64,000 nt of DNA from Rhynochetos jubatus (lineage: Eukaryota > Chordata > Aves > Eurypygiformes > Rhynochetidae): NCBI GenBank assembly GCA_027574665.1, contig CM050673.1, positions 7,487,420 through 7,551,419 of the forward strand. The letters run 5' to 3'. The notes beneath the pieces were generated by a model. That model searched no databases, was not told the DNA's origin, and was given only the letters and a program-made list of their open reading frames with translations. A program made the position numbers and the translations under genes. Shown in pieces: positions 60,101 through 64,000 of the stretch. Position 1 is the stretch's first letter. Each line of letters starts with the position of its first letter.

Positions 60101-63100
60101 TGCCTACCCTGAAAAATTCCACTTATCTCACAGGTGCCTCAAGGCGGTAATTTTAGTACTCAAACAGGAAAATGCAGGGCCAGAAAGGTGACGCTGTTTA
60201 TCTGAGACCACGCAGGGAAGAATTCAGGAGTCCCCTTGTAGCATCCCTCCTCTAAGGACAGGGAGATGGCTTGAAACTCCACTTTGACCCCAACTGAGCA
60301 GGTTATTCCCATCAAGCACAGAGTTCCAGTGCTTAAAGTCTCCATAACTCCACTGAGCACCAGCTTTAACGGTTTGCTGAACAGATAAGGAAGGCAACAA
60401 GAACATTTGGTTCATTCCGTGACTTCTCTGCGCCCTTCAAGGCTCGTAAGCGCGGCACCTGCACTATCATGTTTCCCTTTGAAACAAAACACCAGTTGTT
60501 CACCATGGTTTGCAATTCCTTCTCATTAAAACAAAGGAAAGAGCGTTTCACAGTACGCCTAGGTCTGCTTTTCTCTTATTAACAAGGGCTGGGGAGGGAA
60601 GAAAAAGTTTAATTTGTTTAAGACCTGTCCCTCTCTCCCCCAGAAATCATAAATTTTTGTGCAAAGGAGCATGTGATCTGCACTTGAGTAAAGAGATGAA
60701 AAGTTTGTATGGTGACAGTTAAATATGCTGGGCAGGAGGGAAGGACCAGACAACACTGCAAACTTTCGGAGAGAAAAAACAGCAACAAAACCAAGAACTA
60801 AAACAAGTCAGCTGCCAGCAAGGCCAGACACATTCAGCTAGTCACACGTCTCCTACCTGAACCAGGTCTTGAAGCTGGGACTGAATCTGTTAAAGAGAGA
60901 ATCACTCATGCAACAATCTGCCAGAGCTGGCTGCTGTCATCCCAGCAGCAGAACACCTGCTGTGGGCTGCCGCAGCGTCCCTCCTCCCCACAGCGCTCCG
61001 GCCTTTCGGGTTTTGCTTTTGCCAAAAAACAAGTGGACTAGAGCGCTCTCTGCTGTACTTCCTCTCCAGGTATCCGGACATCACATTTGGCATTTTGCCA
61101 TCTGGAAACATTTTGCTCATGCCAGCACAACCACATTTCAGGCTCGGGTGACAGTTTCTTGCACTGCAAGCTCCACTGCTCACGTGTTTTCAATGTATTT
61201 TTGAAGCACTACTCATGCAAAGTTCTGCAGCGGTGGGATTTGGGATGCGTTTCACTGGAATGGGACCTGAATCTTGCCGTCATCATGTCATACTGTTGTA
61301 AACGAGGCCCGTATCTCCTCACATCCAAGAGAGGAGGGCCAGGGTATTATCGTGTTCTGTCCCTGCCTAATTCCACTGTTGTTTTAGCCCCGTACAACAC
61401 GCTCTGACCCAATAAGGCTTCCAACAAATACAAGCAAAAAGCTGCCAAAGCTCTCGAAGATTTCCATGCTAAAGAAGCTTCCTACAAACTTCAGTAAAAA
61501 AAACCAAAACCCAAACACTGAAAACCACCACAAACCCAATAAAACACACACCACACAGCAGCCTCCATCCCTAACTGTGCAAGGAGTACGTCACAACTCC
61601 TACCGAGCTGACTGACTGCGGAGTGTTCGTCCAGGAAGCAGCAGCAGCACATACCAAAGACTTCCTGAATACCTACACGGTTCCAGCAGCATCCCGTGGG
61701 AACACCCCCAGGAACTTAACTGGAAAGCAGGCCTCAGTTCAGCACCCACAGCAGCTGCTCTAACCTGCTGTCCGCTGGCCTCACTTAGGGGGACAAGGGA
61801 AAGCTGGAGTTCTCAAACCTTGCTGTTCCCTTCAAAGGGAGATCCCAGACCAAGACAACTCTGACTCACCTGGTGTATGAGCCAACAGCACAAGTGACAG
61901 CATTCTAAAACCACTTAAATTCAGAACAGACAGGTACCACAAAATTGCTTCCCTTTATAGCCAGGGAAAGCCTGAGTCTCATCCACAGGCTTTCTTTTGG
62001 AGCCGAGAACAGGTACCGATCCCTTCCCACGCTGGACTTACCAAGAGGTGCTGTTGGTTTTGCCTTCTTGGCTGGAGCAATATCGTCAGGTTTGGACTCT
62101 GAGAAGGAAGCCGTTCTGCTTGGTGCTGGAGTCTGAAGACAGAGAAGTCGAGTCAGTAAGAGACAGCGTGCCAGATAAGGCCTGGAGCACGCAGGAGGAG
62201 ATGGCCACTTTGGCCATGCTATTCTATAGAGAACACTGGAGAAAGCTAATGTTGAGGCAGGACCACTTCAGTCAAATGAGGGAAAACTAAACGAGGGGTC
62301 ACATTGTCTGCACAACCAAGGCAGATGTGTTTATCAGGGCCCCTCCTGATAAACGAGGCAGAATCACTTCAGTTTTCCTAGAGCTCTGTACAAACACAAC
62401 GGTGGCCAAGATCTGTTTGACCCATTCAGACAGGGGAAGCTGCCTGCAGGAGGCTCCTCACAAGCATTCCCCTTTGAGGGGAGGGGACTCACCGAAGGGC
62501 TGCCGCTGGCGTTGAGGAGGAAGTTGGCCGTGTGGGCTGCAGCAGGTGGTTGGTTGGGGATGGGCCGATGGCCGAGTGCCATGCCCACAATCGCAGTCAT
62601 GTGGGTCTCTGTGCCAAAGACGTGGATGGGGATCCCAGTGGTCTTCCCTGCGGATGCACACAAGAACAGTCAGCCTTGAGAGGGAAGGAACCGGATGAGT
62701 TTCTGCCAAGGTGAAGCACGTAACCTCACAAAGGCTCAGCGGAAAGCAGGTGCAAGAACAGAAGTTAAGGAAATGGTTGGTCCTTACCAACTTCTCCCAT
62801 GACACGCAATCCTTCCTGGTAATTTGGGCCTCCTCTTCGCACAAAGATCCTCACCTCATGCTCTTTCAGAGGGCCTTGGTAATCCTTAATCGCTCTCACG
62901 ATGCCCTAGGAGAGATGTACAGGACAGCTGAGCTGGGCAGCACACGTTATCCCACCATCTCGGCAGCTCCTGCACGAGACGTGCCGTCAGCCTCAGCACT
63001 GTGCCGGGGAGAAGGGCCTGGCACTGATCACCGGGCATTTGCTGGTTCTTCTGAACAGTCACTTACTTTGAAAGTGGCTGCCACGTTGGTGAAGTTTGCA

Positions 63101-63618
63101 ATGCTGCCTCCGATGATCAGGATCTTACCTGAGGGAAGAAACACGCGTAAATAAAACTGGTTTAAGATGGTGAAGCAGTTTAGGACACAAAGCGAAGCAA
63201 TGCTGCAGTTCAGGCTAGCCGATGGTTTGCAGCAAGTCGTGTTGAGAGCTTTGTATCAAGCAATAGTTTTTCTAACCCCTCGAGCCACATTTGCTCTTTG
63301 CTTCATGGAAAACAACAAGTCCTGCCTCTGAAGCAAGAGCTGACAGAAATCCATCACACTCTCACTCGGAGGGCAGCCATACATTAAAAGCTCTGCCAGG
63401 GAGGCCCAAGCACAGTAACAGCCCAGATTTGGTCAGGTTTTTCCCCCATACACAGCTTTGAAACTGCAGCGACTCCCTTACCTTCAGGATGCTTCTCTCG
63501 CGTCATGAGGGAGAGAATAGTCTTGGCATAGTCATAGGTCTGTTGCTCACTTGGGGCTCCCGAGTATTCCCCGTAGTTAGCCAGCTCATTCACACCCCCG
63601 AGGTCACAAATGGTGTCA
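51134..63618 (-). CDS. ACLY: ATP-citrate synthase (ATP-citrate lyase), C-terminal three quarters; 5' end beyond right edge
   Basis: Cytosolic enzyme making acetyl-CoA and oxaloacetate from citrate, CoA and ATP for lipid synthesis and histone acetylation. Exons on minus: 63618–63482, 63128–63067, 62905–62788, 62647–62493, 62132–62042, 60886–60857, 59174–59033, 57391–57223, 56741–56637, 56387–56191, 56036–55955, 55593–55483, 54951–54824, 54643–54550, 54277–54123, 53445–53295, 52789–52646, 52424–52311, 51825–51743, 51496–51420, 51228–51134 (TGA). All phases close: about 812 of some 1100 residues. Seen are SRTASFSES (the site of human Ser455 phosphorylation), FGHAGA with the phosphohistidine (exon 54951–54824), and the citrate-synthase-like module with [21 protein letters not shown] and [10 protein letters not shown], which hold the known catalytic His/His/Asp. 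It ends PEHMTM. No earlier exon was found between 63619 and 64000. Confidence 0.98.
57392..59032 (-). other. ACLY intron; no gene or repeat recognised
   Basis: A 1.6 kb intron of balanced composition. The neighbouring introns 59175–60856 and 60887–62041 look the same; 61495–61560 is A/C-rich low-complexity sequence. Confidence 0.5.
60857..60886 (-). other. ACLY: 30-base cassette exon of ACLY
   Basis: Flanked by AACAG and GTAGGAG on minus, it encodes [10 protein letters not shown] between the Ser455-type region and the [10 protein letters not shown] exon. Human ACLY isoform 2 skips the matching 10-residue exon. Being a multiple of three and preceded by phase 1, it can be skipped without a frame change. 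Confidence 0.85.
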
Positions 63619-64000
63619 CTGTAACAAAGAAAACAGTCAAAAGTATTAGTTATAACTTGAATCACTAACGGTCTTACTTGGAAAAGTGGGACTTGTATCA
63701 GAGCGATCACGCTGTCTGCTGAAAACAAAGCTGCTCTCCTCCTGGCGCCTGTCGTGATTAACCTTGTTGTACTTCCTAGACATGACGGGAACTCGGTGAC
63801 TGCTACAGCAGTGGTATTACCATGAACAGCCTGCAGCCAGCTTGGTCCTTTCCAAGTCAGAAAGAAACCGTACCTCAACCTGGTGAATCTGTCTCCACGG
63901 GATGCTACGTTCCACATCCTGGTAAGAAATCTGCACGGCATCTTCACTGTGAAGAGGCCCCAAGCAGTCATGGCATGGGAAAGATTGTTTTAGAAGAGCC

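Noticed and set aside
63619-64000. A further ACLY exon at the right edge
   Set aside because: The minus-strand ORF here is intronic read-through; the expected sequence for the exon before SDTICDLGG is absent, so that exon lies beyond the window.

Overview
The window is vertebrate, almost certainly avian, nuclear DNA. All protein genes are split by GT–AG introns, gene density and GC content are high on the left as on a bird microchromosome, and a short CR1 LINE tail lies in one intron. The order JUP–P3H4–FKBP10–NT5C3B–KLHL10–KLHL11–ACLY matches human 17q21.2; in chicken I would expect chromosome 27 (from memory, not checked). The exact species cannot be read from the sequence.

Layout, left to right. 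JUP (minus strand) enters from the left edge with its 3' half missing. Seven coding exons lie at 283–5776, then a 9.5 kb first intron, then a non-coding exon 1 and CpG-island promoter near 15.3 kb. An intergenic stretch at 15.4–18.7 kb holds a pentamer-based satellite array (16.7–17.3 kb) and a second CpG-rich block with no gene I can assign. P3H4 (minus, 18.75–22.93 kb) and FKBP10 (plus, 24.48–31.4 kb) are divergent; both encode endoplasmic reticulum proteins of collagen maturation. NT5C3B (minus, 32.85–37.96 kb) converges on FKBP10 and is head-to-head with KLHL10 (plus, 39.0–43.1 kb). KLHL11 (minus, 47.29–49.43 kb) faces the KLHL10 3' end across about 4 kb without coding sequence. ACLY (minus) fills 51.1 kb to the right edge; its last 21 coding exons are present and the N-terminal quarter lies beyond the window.

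The genes do not form one pathway: desmosome/adherens plaque (JUP), collagen chaperones (P3H4, FKBP10), nucleotide turnover (NT5C3B), CUL3 ubiquitin-ligase adaptors (KLHL10, KLHL11) and acetyl-CoA supply (ACLY). Exon borders were read from splice signals and checked by reading-phase arithmetic. All junctions close in frame except one, in P3H4, where exon 4 carries one extra base.

I found no undescribed gene system. The points most worth a second look are the P3H4 frameshift, a CRE-like plus RFX X-box pair just upstream of KLHL10, two nested minisatellites, and a palindromic poly(A) signal between KLHL10 and KLHL11.
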